NCBI GenBank assembly: GCA_031286005.1
Contig: JAITVC010000262.1
Location: 1 to 18,052 of the forward strand
Length of the DNA stretch: 18,052 nucleotides
Direction: 5' to 3'
From: Bacteroidales bacterium
Lineage (GTDB): Bacteria > Bacteroidota > Bacteroidia > Bacteroidales > P3
In this document: positions 1 through 8,075 of the stretch, piece by piece
Numbering within the stretch: position 1 is the first letter of the stretch
Layout of the letters: each line of letters begins with the position of its first letter
Made by a program: the position numbers and the translations under genes
Notes under the pieces: generated by a model
What the model was told of the DNA's origin: nothing
What the model saw: only the letters and a program-made list of their open reading frames with translations
Database searches by the model: none

Positions 1-459
1 TGTTACACGGGCCAATAAATCTCCTTTTTGTTGTTTTGAGAAAAACGACAACGGTAAAATTAATAAGTGATTGTACAAATCTCTGCGAATATCTCGCACT
101 GTGCCATTTTTAATCGGCATAAATGTATAGAGCGCAAGATACCCGAACAGATTTTTTAAGATATAAAACACCGCAATGGTTACCACAACAAGTGTTAATG
201 TTTGCTCTTTGCCGTGCGCTGCCATAAATTGTGAGAGTTCATACTTCAAAACATTCAGAATAGATTCCGAAAAGGAATTTGCAGAAACCGGTTCTTGTGC
301 AGCCCCGTCTACCTGGCCAAACAGGATGCTCAAAAATGGTATAACGCCTAAAAGCAGAGCCATATTAAACAACACTGATAACATTCTAAACAGAACATTC
401 AATGCAAGAGTTCCTGCAAATGGCGAAAGATAGCGATAGAAAAAACTGTTTTTAAACAT
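1..459 (-). CDS. ABC exporter, N-terminal part (runs off the window)
   Basis: The frame is open from an ATG at 459 to the left edge, giving 153 residues with no stop, so this is the beginning of a larger gene. Two hydrophobic segments (about residues 16-47 and 88-113) are separated by a short polar loop. They are followed by the basic, amphipathic stretch LPLSFFSKQQKGDLLARVT, typical of the first transmembrane half of MsbA-like type IV exporters (usually about 570-610 residues, with an ATPase domain at the C-terminus, which lies outside the window). By family it would export a lipid or other hydrophobic substrate across the inner membrane; the substrate cannot be told. Its ATG overlaps the mutS stop by one base (TAATG), so it is probably co-transcribed and translationally coupled with mutS. 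Confidence 0.85.
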   Translation of the reverse strand, partial: MFKNSFFYRYLSPFAGTLALNVLFRMLSVLFNMALLLGVIPFLSILFGQVDGAAQEPVSANSFSESILNVLKYELSQFMAAHGKEQTLTLVVVTIAVFYILKNLFGYLALYTFMPIKNGTVRDIRRDLYNHLLILPLSFFSKQQKGDLLARVT

Positions 460-3104
460 TAGCTTTTATGTTGTAATAATCCCTTGATGGCGTTTAATTT
501 CATCAACGCTTCAACGGGTGTAAGGGTATCTATATTGGTATTTAAAATATCCATCTTGATTTCCTCTAAAAGCGGGTCATCTAATTGTATAAACGATAAT
601 TGATAATCGGCTTGTAACGCAGAATTTGTCTGTGTTTTCGATTGTAAGGGCAGAACTTTTTCTGCCCCCGCTGTGGATATTTCTCGCGAACTTTCCAGCC
701 ATTTCAATTGTTCTTCTGCACGGGTCAGCACACGTTGCGGCATACCGGCCATTCGGGCTACGTGAATACCAAAACTGTGCTCGCTTCCACCGGGTTTCAA
801 CTTGCGCAAAAAGATAACATTATTGCCAACTTCTTTCACAGAAACATGGAAGTTTTTGATGCGCTCCAACTGTTCCGCCATATCGTTAAGTTCATGGTAA
901 TGGGTAGCAAATAAGACTTTCGCTTTATATTTCGGATGTTCGTGAAGATATTCCGCAATAGCCCAAGCTATGGAAATCCCGTCATACGTTGACGTTCCTC
1001 GACCTATTTCATCCAATAAAATCAAACTGCGATTGGAAATATTATTTAAAATACTGGCCGTCTCATTCATTTCCACCATAAACGTGGATTCGCCGGATGA
1101 AATATTATCACTCGCTCCTACCCTCGTAAACACACGATCTACCAAGCCTACCTCCGCCGCATCTGCCGGAACAAAACATCCCATCTGCGCCATCAGCACA
1201 ATTAGTGCGGTTTGTCGCAATAACGCAGACTTTCCTGACATGTTTGGGCCAGTAATAATCATAATCTGTTGCGATGTATTATCTAAAAACACATCGTTTG
1301 AAATATAGTCTTCTCCAATAGGAAGCTGAGTTTCAATAACCGGATGTCGACCGCCTGTAATATTCAGCGCATAGCCATCACTTAACACCGGACGATTATA
1401 ATGGTTGGTTTTCGAAATTTGTGCAAATGAAAGCAAACAATCCAATCTCGCCAAAAGTTGTGCATTGTACTGAATTGGTTTAATATGCTCGCCCACGGCA
1501 ATAACCAAATCACGGAACAATTGCGATTCCAATTCCAATATTCGCTCTTCGGCAGTTAATATCTTCTGTTCATAAACTTTCAACTCTTCTGTGATGTATC
1601 GCTCGCCATTGGTCAGCGTTTGCTTACGGGTCCAACTACTCGGAACTTTATGTTGATTAGCCTTGCTTACTTCCAAATAATAGCCAAACACATTATTGAA
1701 CGCCACTTTCAAATTGGTTATACCGGTATTCTCTATTTCTCGTTGCTGCAATTTAATCAGAAAATCCTTACCGGAATACGCCATTTCACGAAGTTCATCC
1801 AATTCGGCATGAATGCCTTTACGGATAACATTACCTTTATTAACTGCTATCGGGGCCTCATCGTTAAGTGTTTCTTTGATTTTTTTACGAATGGTCTTAC
1901 ACAAATCAAAATGCTCGATGATCGGTTCAAGCTCATTGGCTTGGTGCGTAGAACATAGTTTTATCAAATCTTCAATATCGTACAACGAATCTTTGATTTT
2001 AACCATTTCGCGCGGCATGATTTTACCGATGGCCACTTTGGAAATCAAACGCTCCAAATCCCCTATTCGTTTAATGATGGCTCTAAGTTCATCGGCCAAA
2101 TCCGACTTTTTGATAAAAAATTCCACCACATTCAACCGTTCTTCAATGGGTTGCTGATCACGCAGAGGCAGCACAATCCATCGTTTCAAAAGTCGCGCCC
2201 CCATTGGCGAAACGGTTTGGTTGAGAACATCCAACAACGTTGTTGCTCGTTCATTAGCCGATTGAACCAACTCTAAGTTCCGAATTGTAAATTTATCAAG
2301 CCAAACATAGTGATCTTCCACAATTCTGGCAATTTTGCAAATATGCGATGTGAGATTATGCTGCGTTTCCGCCAAATAATGCAAGGCCGAGCCGGCAGCT
2401 ATCAAGCCGTTCGTCATATCATCCACGCCAAAACCTTTCAACGATTTTACGTTAAACTGTTTCAGCAAGGTTTCATGCGCAAAATCAAATTGAAAAACCC
2501 AATCATCAAACGTATTGATATAAAATTTATCGCCAAAATACGCTTCAAAATCCTTGCGCTTATTGCGCTGAACAATGACTTCCGAAGGCTTAAAACTTTG
2601 CAACATTTTATCGATATACTCAATTCCACCCTGTGCAACATAAAACTCGCCCGTAGAAATATCCAAGAAGGCAATGCCCGAATTTTGTTCGTTCAGATGC
2701 ACCCCCGCCAAAAAATTATTTTGGTTAAGTTCCAACGTTTTTTCATTGTACGACACGCCCGGCGTAACCAATTCCGTAACGCCACGCTTCACGATACCTT
2801 TTGCAAACTTTGGATTTTCAAGCTGCTCACAAATAGCCACACGCTTTCCAGCCTTAACCAACTTGGGCAAATACGTATCCACTGCATGGTGCGGAAATCC
2901 AGCCAATTCAACATATTGGGCAGCTCCATTGGCGCGCTTAGTTAAGGTGATGCCAAGTATCTTTGACGCTTCAACGGCATCGTCGCCAAACGTTTCATAA
3001 AAATCGCCTACATGAAACAATAGAAGTGCATCGGGATACTTCGATTTTACCTCATAATATTGCCTCATCAGCGGTGTTTCAACATGTTTTTTAGGTTCTG
3101 CCAT
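459..3104 (-). CDS. mutS: DNA mismatch repair protein MutS
   Basis: Recognises mismatches and small loops in DNA and starts repair with MutL. The 881-residue product is full length for bacterial MutS1. The mismatch-reading motif Phe-Tyr-Glu is at residues 35-37 (GDFYETF). The ATPase domain has the Walker A segment TGPNMSGKS at 618-626, the Walker B/signature segment LILLDEIGRGTSTYDG at about 694-709, and FATHYHEL at 732-739. A longer reading from a TTG at 3143 is possible, but ATG at 3104 is preferred: it fits family N-termini (AEPKKHVETPLMRQYY), and a promoter -7 element lies only 6 bases upstream, so the extra 13 codons would sit in untranscribed DNA. The gene ends overlapping the ABC exporter start. 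The call is secure; the start is well supported by context only. Confidence 0.97.
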   Translation of the reverse strand: MAEPKKHVETPLMRQYYEVKSKYPDALLLFHVGDFYETFGDDAVEASKILGITLTKRANGAAQYVELAGFPHHAVDTYLPKLVKAGKRVAICEQLENPKFAKGIVKRGVTELVTPGVSYNEKTLELNQNNFLAGVHLNEQNSGIAFLDISTGEFYVAQGGIEYIDKMLQSFKPSEVIVQRNKRKDFEAYFGDKFYINTFDDWVFQFDFAHETLLKQFNVKSLKGFGVDDMTNGLIAAGSALHYLAETQHNLTSHICKIARIVEDHYVWLDKFTIRNLELVQSANERATTLLDVLNQTVSPMGARLLKRWIVLPLRDQQPIEERLNVVEFFIKKSDLADELRAIIKRIGDLERLISKVAIGKIMPREMVKIKDSLYDIEDLIKLCSTHQANELEPIIEHFDLCKTIRKKIKETLNDEAPIAVNKGNVIRKGIHAELDELREMAYSGKDFLIKLQQREIENTGITNLKVAFNNVFGYYLEVSKANQHKVPSSWTRKQTLTNGERYITEELKVYEQKILTAEERILELESQLFRDLVIAVGEHIKPIQYNAQLLARLDCLLSFAQISKTNHYNRPVLSDGYALNITGGRHPVIETQLPIGEDYISNDVFLDNTSQQIMIITGPNMSGKSALLRQTALIVLMAQMGCFVPADAAEVGLVDRVFTRVGASDNISSGESTFMVEMNETASILNNISNRSLILLDEIGRGTSTYDGISIAWAIAEYLHEHPKYKAKVLFATHYHELNDMAEQLERIKNFHVSVKEVGNNVIFLRKLKPGGSEHSFGIHVARMAGMPQRVLTRAEEQLKWLESSREISTAGAEKVLPLQSKTQTNSALQADYQLSFIQLDDPLLEEIKMDILNTNIDTLTPVEALMKLNAIKGLLQHKS

Positions 3105-3110
3105 AGTTTG

Positions 3111-3118
3111 CAAAGATA
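3111..3118 (-). promoter_or_regulatory. mutS promoter -7 element
   Basis: TATCTTTG on the minus strand matches the Bacteroidota consensus TAnnTTTG. Only six bases (CAAACT) separate it from the mutS ATG, so transcription should start at or within a few bases of the start codon, leaving no room for a Shine-Dalgarno site. A possible TTTG -33 element lies about 22 bases upstream, inside the terminator hairpin. Confidence 0.75.
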
Positions 3119-3121
3119 CGA

Positions 3122-3159
3122 AAAAAAAACGAAACTTTATCAAAAGTTTCGTTTTTTTT
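3122..3159 (-). terminator. Intrinsic terminator just upstream of mutS
   Basis: A perfect inverted repeat (ACGAAACTTT at 3129-3138, four-base loop, AAAGTTTCGT at 3143-3152) is flanked by an A run on one side and a T run on the other, so the pairing can extend further. Read on the minus strand it is a hairpin followed by nine T, a classic terminator for transcripts coming from mnmG, the secreted-protein gene and the pseudogene. It would also work on the plus strand, where no gene is seen to need it. Confidence 0.8.
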
Positions 3160-3225
3160 ATAGCAACAGCATTAAAATTAACAAATAAATGCCGTAAAAA
3201 GTAGGGCGATTTTCGTACGATTATC

Positions 3226-3542
3226 CTATACTGACATTTTATGCTCTAAAATCGAAACATTACCGGGTATATCACTGGCTTCAATTTCGATCGTATTATA
3301 GGCCAATTTGTCATGATTTTGTTTTGTTATATAAATCCATTCGCAGCTAATCTGCGATTGGTTGGCTTCGCCTTCTTCTATCAACACTCCATCAGCATCA
3401 ATAATACGAACCTTTACGGATTTAATTGCGAAATCATCAGTTACAATTATGATAATCTCATCTTTAACCTTACAAACACGATTAATTCGCCAATCTTACC
3501 GCTAAGACCGTGGGTTAGTACATTGTTTTTAGATTTTGCCAT
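3226..3542 (-). pseudogene. Decayed small Bacteroidota protein (internal deletion and frameshift)
   Basis: From ATG at 3542 the frame reads MAKSKNNVLTHGLSGKIGELIVF (23 residues) and soon hits a stop. From about 3476 a second frame continues uninterrupted to the TAG at 3226-3228, reading a beta-rich tail that includes IIIIVTDDFAIKSV, VRIIDADGVLIEEG and ASDIPGNVSILEHK. The two halves look like the start and end of one family of small Bacteroidota proteins of unknown function: a conserved MAKxKNN...GxIG start, a basic middle and an Ig-like tail (recognised from memory, not searched). The basic middle, roughly 50-60 residues, is missing and the join is out of frame, so the gene is broken. Its ATG is three bases after the stop of the upstream gene, and a terminator follows it. 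Confidence 0.7.
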
Positions 3543-3545
3543 TGT

Positions 3546-4331
3546 TTATCGTTTTGTTTGTTGCGTTGTCGGCACGGACGTGGACGTCCACATCCGCGAA
3601 TATGTTTGAAACATTTCAAGGTTTACTCCTATCGTTAGATACCAAACTCCCCCTGAAAAAGGGATTCCTTTTTTGTGTACTGCAAGTGGAACATATGATA
3701 CTCTAAAATTTATACCTCCACAAGCCGCAGTACCACCATAAGTAGATTTATATTTTTCGGGATTAATAAATCTATATGAAAAATTAATTCCTATAATTGG
3801 TGATAATCTTGGCCCTATTTTTAATTTCTCTGTGTTATCTGAAGAAATCAACCTTGATTGAGATAAGACAACTCCTCCCCAAGTAGTAAATCTCCACCTT
3901 AATGTACTCAAGAATGAGTATCCGCTAAGAATGCCATAAGACTCAAATGTAATAGTGTCACCAGGTTTCCATTTTTGATTTTTCCCAACAGCTATGTCTT
4001 GTTTAAGATTACCATCTGTTCCCATCAAACACAATGAAAAAGCAAATTTATTTTCAAAAAATAAATCAAGAGACATGGTTCCACCACCAATAATCGAATT
4101 TTTAAAATAATTTGTTAAACTACGTGAGTAGGGCATGTGCCCAAGACTGCCGTGAAGTACAAACGAAAATTTTCCAATGTCTGTATTGGGATATAGATAT
4201 GTTTGTAACTCTTCTGTCGATTCATTAGTAGAATCATTTACCAATGAATACGTCGTTTCTTGGCAGTACACACAATAATTAAACATCAATAAAATATTCA
4301 AAAATACAAATTTAAATAATTTCTTATTCAT
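3546..4331 (-). CDS. Secreted, probably outer-membrane beta-barrel protein of unknown function
   Basis: A 261-residue product starting with a signal peptide (MNKKLF, then a hydrophobic core to about residue 22, likely cleavage near YC-QET). The mature part alternates polar and hydrophobic residues with many aromatic and Gly-rich strands, as in small outer-membrane barrels; no enzyme motif or named family is recognised. The start at 4331 is chosen because the signal peptide begins there. An upstream in-frame ATG at 4370 overlaps the mnmG stop (ATGA) but would put 13 odd residues before the signal peptide. A barrel-like ending in Phe (GVNLEMF) is followed by a 17-residue hydrophilic tail whose DNA contains a GC-rich palindrome, suggesting the original stop was lost. 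It lies 35 bases after mnmG and is probably transcribed with it. Its base composition looks AT-richer than its neighbours. Confidence 0.65.
   Translation of the reverse strand: MNKKLFKFVFLNILLMFNYCVYCQETTYSLVNDSTNESTEELQTYLYPNTDIGKFSFVLHGSLGHMPYSRSLTNYFKNSIIGGGTMSLDLFFENKFAFSLCLMGTDGNLKQDIAVGKNQKWKPGDTITFESYGILSGYSFLSTLRWRFTTWGGVVLSQSRLISSDNTEKLKIGPRLSPIIGINFSYRFINPEKYKSTYGGTAACGGINFRVSYVPLAVHKKGIPFSGGVWYLTIGVNLEMFQTYSRMWTSTSVPTTQQTKR
3575..3596. repeat. GC-rich palindrome in the 3' end of the secreted-protein gene
   Basis: Contains a perfect 12-bp palindrome, GTGGACGTCCAC (3580-3591). The symmetry extends to 22 bases with one mismatched pair. It is much richer in GC than the flanking DNA and encodes part of the unusual hydrophilic C-terminal tail. 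It could be a protein-binding or recombination site, or chance; nothing else identifies it. Confidence 0.4.
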
Positions 4332-4366
4332 AATGTCTATTTTTACCTGCAAGTATGCAGTTGTTA

Positions 4367-6250
4367 TCATTTCGACAAATAAATAACCAACACCGATATA
4401 TCCGCCGGACTGACTCCCGAAATGCGAGAGGCTTGCCCAATCGTTCGCGGACGGATTTTAGATAACTTTTCGCGTGCCTCAAACGATAACGATTGCAATT
4501 TGTGATAATCAAAATCGTCTTTTAAAACAGTGTTCTCGTGCTTGGATAATTTTTCGGCAATATCTTTTTCCTTTTGGATATAACTTTCGTATTTAATTAA
4601 AATCTCAGCTTGTTCCTGCGTTTCGGCGATAAGGTCGGAGTTGGTTTCTCCGAAATCGAAATCTAAAACCGGTTGCAAATCGGGCATCTCAACTTGCGGG
4701 CGAGCCAATAATTGTTCTAAACTTGCTTTTTGCAAAATATCACTGGTTTCGCACAATTGCAAAATAGGATTGGCCACTTCCGGCGCTATTTTAGTTTGTT
4801 TTAGATAGTTCACAAAATCGGTTGTCAACTGTTGTTTGTGTTCCAGTCGTTTCATGCGTTCAGAATTAGCCAAACCAAGTTCATAACTGAGCGGCGTTAA
4901 TCGTTCGTCGGCATTATCCTGACGCAGTAAAATGCGGTATTCGGCACGTGAAGTGAACATTCTATATGGTTCATCAACTCCTTTTGTAACCAAATCATCA
5001 ATCAAAACACCGATATAAGCCTCATTGCGCTTCAAAATCAACGGCTCTTTTTCACGAATGCGCATAACAGCATTAATTCCGGCCATCAAACCTTGCGCAG
5101 CGGCTTCTTCATAGCCGGTTGTGCCGTTGATTTGTCCGGCATGGAATAAACCTTGAATTAATTTAGTCTCTAACGTAGACTTCAACTGTGTTGGCGGGAA
5201 ATAATCATGTTCAATGGCATAACCCGGACGAAAGATTTTAGCCTGCTCAAATCCTTCTATTTTCCGCAAAGCCGCCAATTGAATATCTTCGGGCAACGAC
5301 GACGAAAAGCCATTAATGTAATGCTCATTTGTAGTCCAACCCTGTGGCTCAACAAACAACTGATGTTGGATTTTATCTGCAAAACGGTTGATTTTATCTT
5401 CAATCGAAGGACAATATCTTGGCCCAACCCCTTGTATTCGCCCTTGAAACATGGGGGATTTTTCAAACCCTGTTCGCAACACATCATGCACCGCTTCGCT
5501 GGTGTAAGCCAAAAAACATGAGCGTTGGCGCATCAACTTGGGGGTTTCTAAAAACGAAAACTTGGCCGGATGCGTATCGCCAGACTGTTCCGTCAATCTC
5601 GAAAAATCAATCGTTCGGCCATCCACCCGAACAGGTGTTCCCGTTTTTAATCGTGCACTTTCCAAACCCAGTTCGCACAAACGTTCTGTGATTCCAAAAC
5701 TGGCCTTCTCCCCCATCCTTCCGCCGCCAAAATTCTTCTCGCCGATATGAATAATGCCGTTCAAAAATGTGCCGTTAGTTAAAATCACAGCTTTGGAATA
5801 ATACCTCTGGTCAAGCGCCGTAACCACCCCTTTAATTTGTTGGGTTACAGAGCCTGTCGAAGTATCCACAATCAAATCCACAACTTCATCCTGCCGCAAA
5901 TCCAGATTGGGCGTATTTTCCAAAAGTTCTCGCCATTTCTGTGAAAACAGTTGCATGTCACTCTGCGCACGCGGACTCCACATGGCAGGGCCTTTTGACC
6001 GATTGAGCATACGAAATTGAATCATCGTATGGTCGGTTACAATTCCCGAAAGCCCACCCAAAGCATCAATTTCACGGACAATTTGGCCTTTGGCCACCCC
6101 GCCCATAGCCGGATTACACGACATCTGCGCCAAGCGGTCGATGTTCATACTAATCAAAAGCGTTTTCGCCCCTAATACAGAAGCAGCATGTGCGGCCTCA
6201 CATCCGGCATGACCGCCCCCAACAATGATGATGTCATAACAAGTTTGCAT
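4367..6250 (-). CDS. mnmG: tRNA uridine-5-carboxymethylaminomethyl(34) synthesis enzyme MnmG (GidA)
   Basis: With MnmE it builds the carboxymethylaminomethyl group on U34 of certain tRNAs, using FAD and methylene-tetrahydrofolate. The 627-residue product is full length. Visible are the FAD-binding loop GGGHAGCEAA (11-20), SCNPAMGG with the family's reactive Cys at 45, GGGRMGEKASFG (175-186), GPRYCPSIEDK with the second conserved Cys at 280, AGQINGTTGYEEAAAQG, and the C-terminal MnmE-interaction segment RTIGQASRISGVSPADI. The start is ATG at 6250; a TTG at 6259 is in frame but lies inside the promoter -7 element. mnmG often lies near the chromosome origin in bacteria, in keeping with the parS sites 2 kb upstream. 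Confidence 0.97.
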   Translation of the reverse strand: MQTCYDIIIVGGGHAGCEAAHAASVLGAKTLLISMNIDRLAQMSCNPAMGGVAKGQIVREIDALGGLSGIVTDHTMIQFRMLNRSKGPAMWSPRAQSDMQLFSQKWRELLENTPNLDLRQDEVVDLIVDTSTGSVTQQIKGVVTALDQRYYSKAVILTNGTFLNGIIHIGEKNFGGGRMGEKASFGITERLCELGLESARLKTGTPVRVDGRTIDFSRLTEQSGDTHPAKFSFLETPKLMRQRSCFLAYTSEAVHDVLRTGFEKSPMFQGRIQGVGPRYCPSIEDKINRFADKIQHQLFVEPQGWTTNEHYINGFSSSLPEDIQLAALRKIEGFEQAKIFRPGYAIEHDYFPPTQLKSTLETKLIQGLFHAGQINGTTGYEEAAAQGLMAGINAVMRIREKEPLILKRNEAYIGVLIDDLVTKGVDEPYRMFTSRAEYRILLRQDNADERLTPLSYELGLANSERMKRLEHKQQLTTDFVNYLKQTKIAPEVANPILQLCETSDILQKASLEQLLARPQVEMPDLQPVLDFDFGETNSDLIAETQEQAEILIKYESYIQKEKDIAEKLSKHENTVLKDDFDYHKLQSLSFEAREKLSKIRPRTIGQASRISGVSPADISVLVIYLSK

Positions 6251-6256
6251 AGTTTG

Positions 6257-6264
6257 CAAAGATA
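6257..6264 (-). promoter_or_regulatory. mnmG promoter -7 element
   Basis: TATCTTTG on the minus strand, followed by CAAACT and then the ATG. The 18 bases GTATCTTTGCAAACTATG are identical to those at the start of mutS. The nine bases TGCAAACTA then recur almost exactly (TGCAAACTT), so the promoter tail is tandemly duplicated into the first codons. The transcript is predicted to be leaderless or nearly so. Confidence 0.75.
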
Positions 6265-6304
6265 CAAAAAAAATTAAAAATGGTTAAACCTGCTTTTTGT
6301 CCTT

Positions 6305-7768
6305 TTAAACCGCTACACTAAAAGTATACTTGTTTCGACCGGCTGCTTTTGATGAATACAACATATCGTCCGCAACCTTTACAAAATCATCTATCGTTAG
6401 CGAACTGTCCATTATACCACTAGTTACACCAATTGACAGGGTTACATAATTAGTATTATCACTATATTCGTGTAGAATATCTGCCTTATGCATATTTCTA
6501 ATGATCTTCTCAGCAATCAAACAAGCTCCTTCACCATCCGTATACGGCAAAACAATCACAAACTCCTCTCCACCATAACGAGCCACAAAATCACCGGTTC
6601 GACCAATACTTTTAGAAAGAATTTGAGCTACCGTTTTTAAACATTCATCCCCCATTTGATGCCCATAATTATCATTATATTTTTTGAAATAATCAATATC
6701 TAACAATAGCAGGCTGAATTGGCCATTAGTCTGCGAAGATTTTATGATTTGATTAGCCCTTTCATCAAAAAAACGCCTGTTATAAATACTCGTTAACGGA
6801 CATTCATAAACTTTATCTTTTAGAGAGGTTACTTCTGTTTCTAATTTTTTTATTTTACTTAAATCGTATGCAAAGGCCAATACAATTGGGTTCCCTCCTT
6901 GATTAATACACCTAAATGTAACTTCAAAAGATAACAGCTTACCATCCGGTAAAAGATGAGTCCAATCTGTTTTTGGAGTTTCTCCGCTCAGAGTCTGTTT
7001 AAGCAGTTCATATAACCTATCTTTCGATTTCATCCCGTTGGCTTGATATTCGGGCAGCAAATCAAAAAAGTTTTGAGCAATTTCTTTTGGCGGAACACCA
7101 AACATCTGTGCTAAAATCGGATTACATTCGACAACATTCATTTCTTTATCAAAAATAATCAAACCAATTGGCGCCTCATTAAAAATCACCTGTTGGAACT
7201 CATTTTGTTCATGAATAAGACGATTGGCCTCATTATGATGATAAGCATGAGCAAACAAGAGTGCACTCGACCGTAATATCCGATCTTCGTTATCTGTAAA
7301 AATCCGTTCTCTGTGACAGTCGTCAAAACCAACAAATCCCCAAAATCGGTTGTTTATAAACACCGGAACAATCAAGATAGACAAAATACCCTGTGGTACT
7401 AAATGCTCCTGATGGGCAGGCGCCATTTCACGAACGATGCTGTTTATACATTGGTCATTCGATAAAATCTTTTCAAGCCCCTGCATCACATCATCGTAGG
7501 TTACGTTTACCGTGTATTCATTTCCCTGCTGAGGTTCTGCGTCCTCAGACCACTCGTATATTTGTGTACATTGAAGTTTCCCATCAATTAGAAAATTTTT
7601 CCAAATATACATGCGGTCAACATCCACAGTCTTTGCCACAATACCCATAGCCTCAAACAAGCGCTGCTCAAAAGTATCAAAATTTGTATCCAAAAGCAAC
7701 ATCGAAGCCTGATTAACCGACTGAAATAAATCTTCAAAATACCTTGTTACCTCATAGTTTTCTCTCAT
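6305..7768 (-). CDS. Diguanylate cyclase with GAF and PAS sensor domains
   Basis: A 487-residue cytoplasmic protein with no transmembrane segment. A GAF-like domain fills roughly residues 15-180 and a PAS domain about 190-310 (APIGLIIFDKEMNVVECNP). The catalytic GGDEF domain begins around 325 (LTSIYNRRFFDE) with DIDYFKKYNDNYGHQMGD. The active-site signature is GGEEF (399-403), an active variant. The product-inhibition site RxxD is intact as RTGD (390-393), exactly five residues before it. It should therefore make cyclic di-GMP from two GTP and be subject to feedback; what GAF or PAS senses is unknown. It is a single gene with its own promoter and a clear Shine-Dalgarno site. c-di-GMP enzymes are patchy in Bacteroidota, and no EAL or PilZ partner is visible here. 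Confidence 0.93.
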   Translation of the reverse strand: MRENYEVTRYFEDLFQSVNQASMLLLDTNFDTFEQRLFEAMGIVAKTVDVDRMYIWKNFLIDGKLQCTQIYEWSEDAEPQQGNEYTVNVTYDDVMQGLEKILSNDQCINSIVREMAPAHQEHLVPQGILSILIVPVFINNRFWGFVGFDDCHRERIFTDNEDRILRSSALLFAHAYHHNEANRLIHEQNEFQQVIFNEAPIGLIIFDKEMNVVECNPILAQMFGVPPKEIAQNFFDLLPEYQANGMKSKDRLYELLKQTLSGETPKTDWTHLLPDGKLLSFEVTFRCINQGGNPIVLAFAYDLSKIKKLETEVTSLKDKVYECPLTSIYNRRFFDERANQIIKSSQTNGQFSLLLLDIDYFKKYNDNYGHQMGDECLKTVAQILSKSIGRTGDFVARYGGEEFVIVLPYTDGEGACLIAEKIIRNMHKADILHEYSDNTNYVTLSIGVTSGIMDSSLTIDDFVKVADDMLYSSKAAGRNKYTFSVAV

Positions 7769-7780
7769 AATTAAATTTTT

Positions 7781-7819
7781 CTCCTTAAATAGTTGTTATT
7801 ATAATTTTTTGCAAAGATA
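7781..7819 (-). promoter_or_regulatory. Promoter -7 element and Shine-Dalgarno site of the diguanylate cyclase gene
   Basis: TATCTTTG at 7812-7819 (minus strand) predicts a leader of about 40 bases. AAGGAG at 7781-7786 is 12 bases before the ATG at 7768. This contrasts with the leaderless arrangement of mutS and mnmG. Confidence 0.65.
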
Positions 7820-7944
7820 TGAAAAATAATTGAGAATAAAAAATTAAAGTCTGTTCAAGTAAAAAATAGGAACATCTGCGTTCAAGATAACACATGAACA
7901 TTGTTTTTGGCCATTCTTCGCTATTCCGAACATCCCTTCTCTCT

Positions 7945-8015
7945 GTTGTTATCCTAAGCCAACGGCGAAGACCCTATTTTCGCTGTAACAGTTTCCTCTC
8001 TCCGTTCGGGATGAC
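7945..8015. repeat. Degenerate copies of a dispersed intergenic repeat
   Basis: The 307-base gap between the cyclase gene and ybeY contains no convincing gene. At 7993-8015, read on the minus strand, GTCATCCCGAACGGAG followed by AGAGGAA resembles the repeat half at 13712. At 7948-7974 the plus strand reads GTTATCCTAAGCCAACG and then GCGAAGACCC, another weak look-alike in the opposite sense. They resemble the decayed intergenic stem-loop repeats common in Bacteroidota genomes. They are too diverged to define ends, and the rest of the gap holds only the cyclase promoter. Confidence 0.4.
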
Positions 8016-8075
8016 ACAAGGAGTGTTCTTCTTCTGCCTTTTACTACCACTGTCATCTTGATCAAAACAACGAAT

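Noticed and set aside
2310..2945. 211-codon open frame antisense to mutS
   Set aside because: It lies entirely within a clearly coding mutS and shows no domain or promoter; a shadow frame.
3105..3143. N-terminal extension of MutS from a TTG start
   Set aside because: The extension runs through the terminator T run and the promoter -7 element, and family members start near MAEPK.
3313..3609. 98-codon plus-strand open frame in the pseudogene region
   Set aside because: The opposite strand explains the sequence better as two halves of a decayed gene plus the end of the secreted-protein gene.
4945..4960. GCACGTGAAGTGAACA as a third parS site
   Set aside because: It shares only the CACGTGAA core with the consensus; the left half is unrelated.
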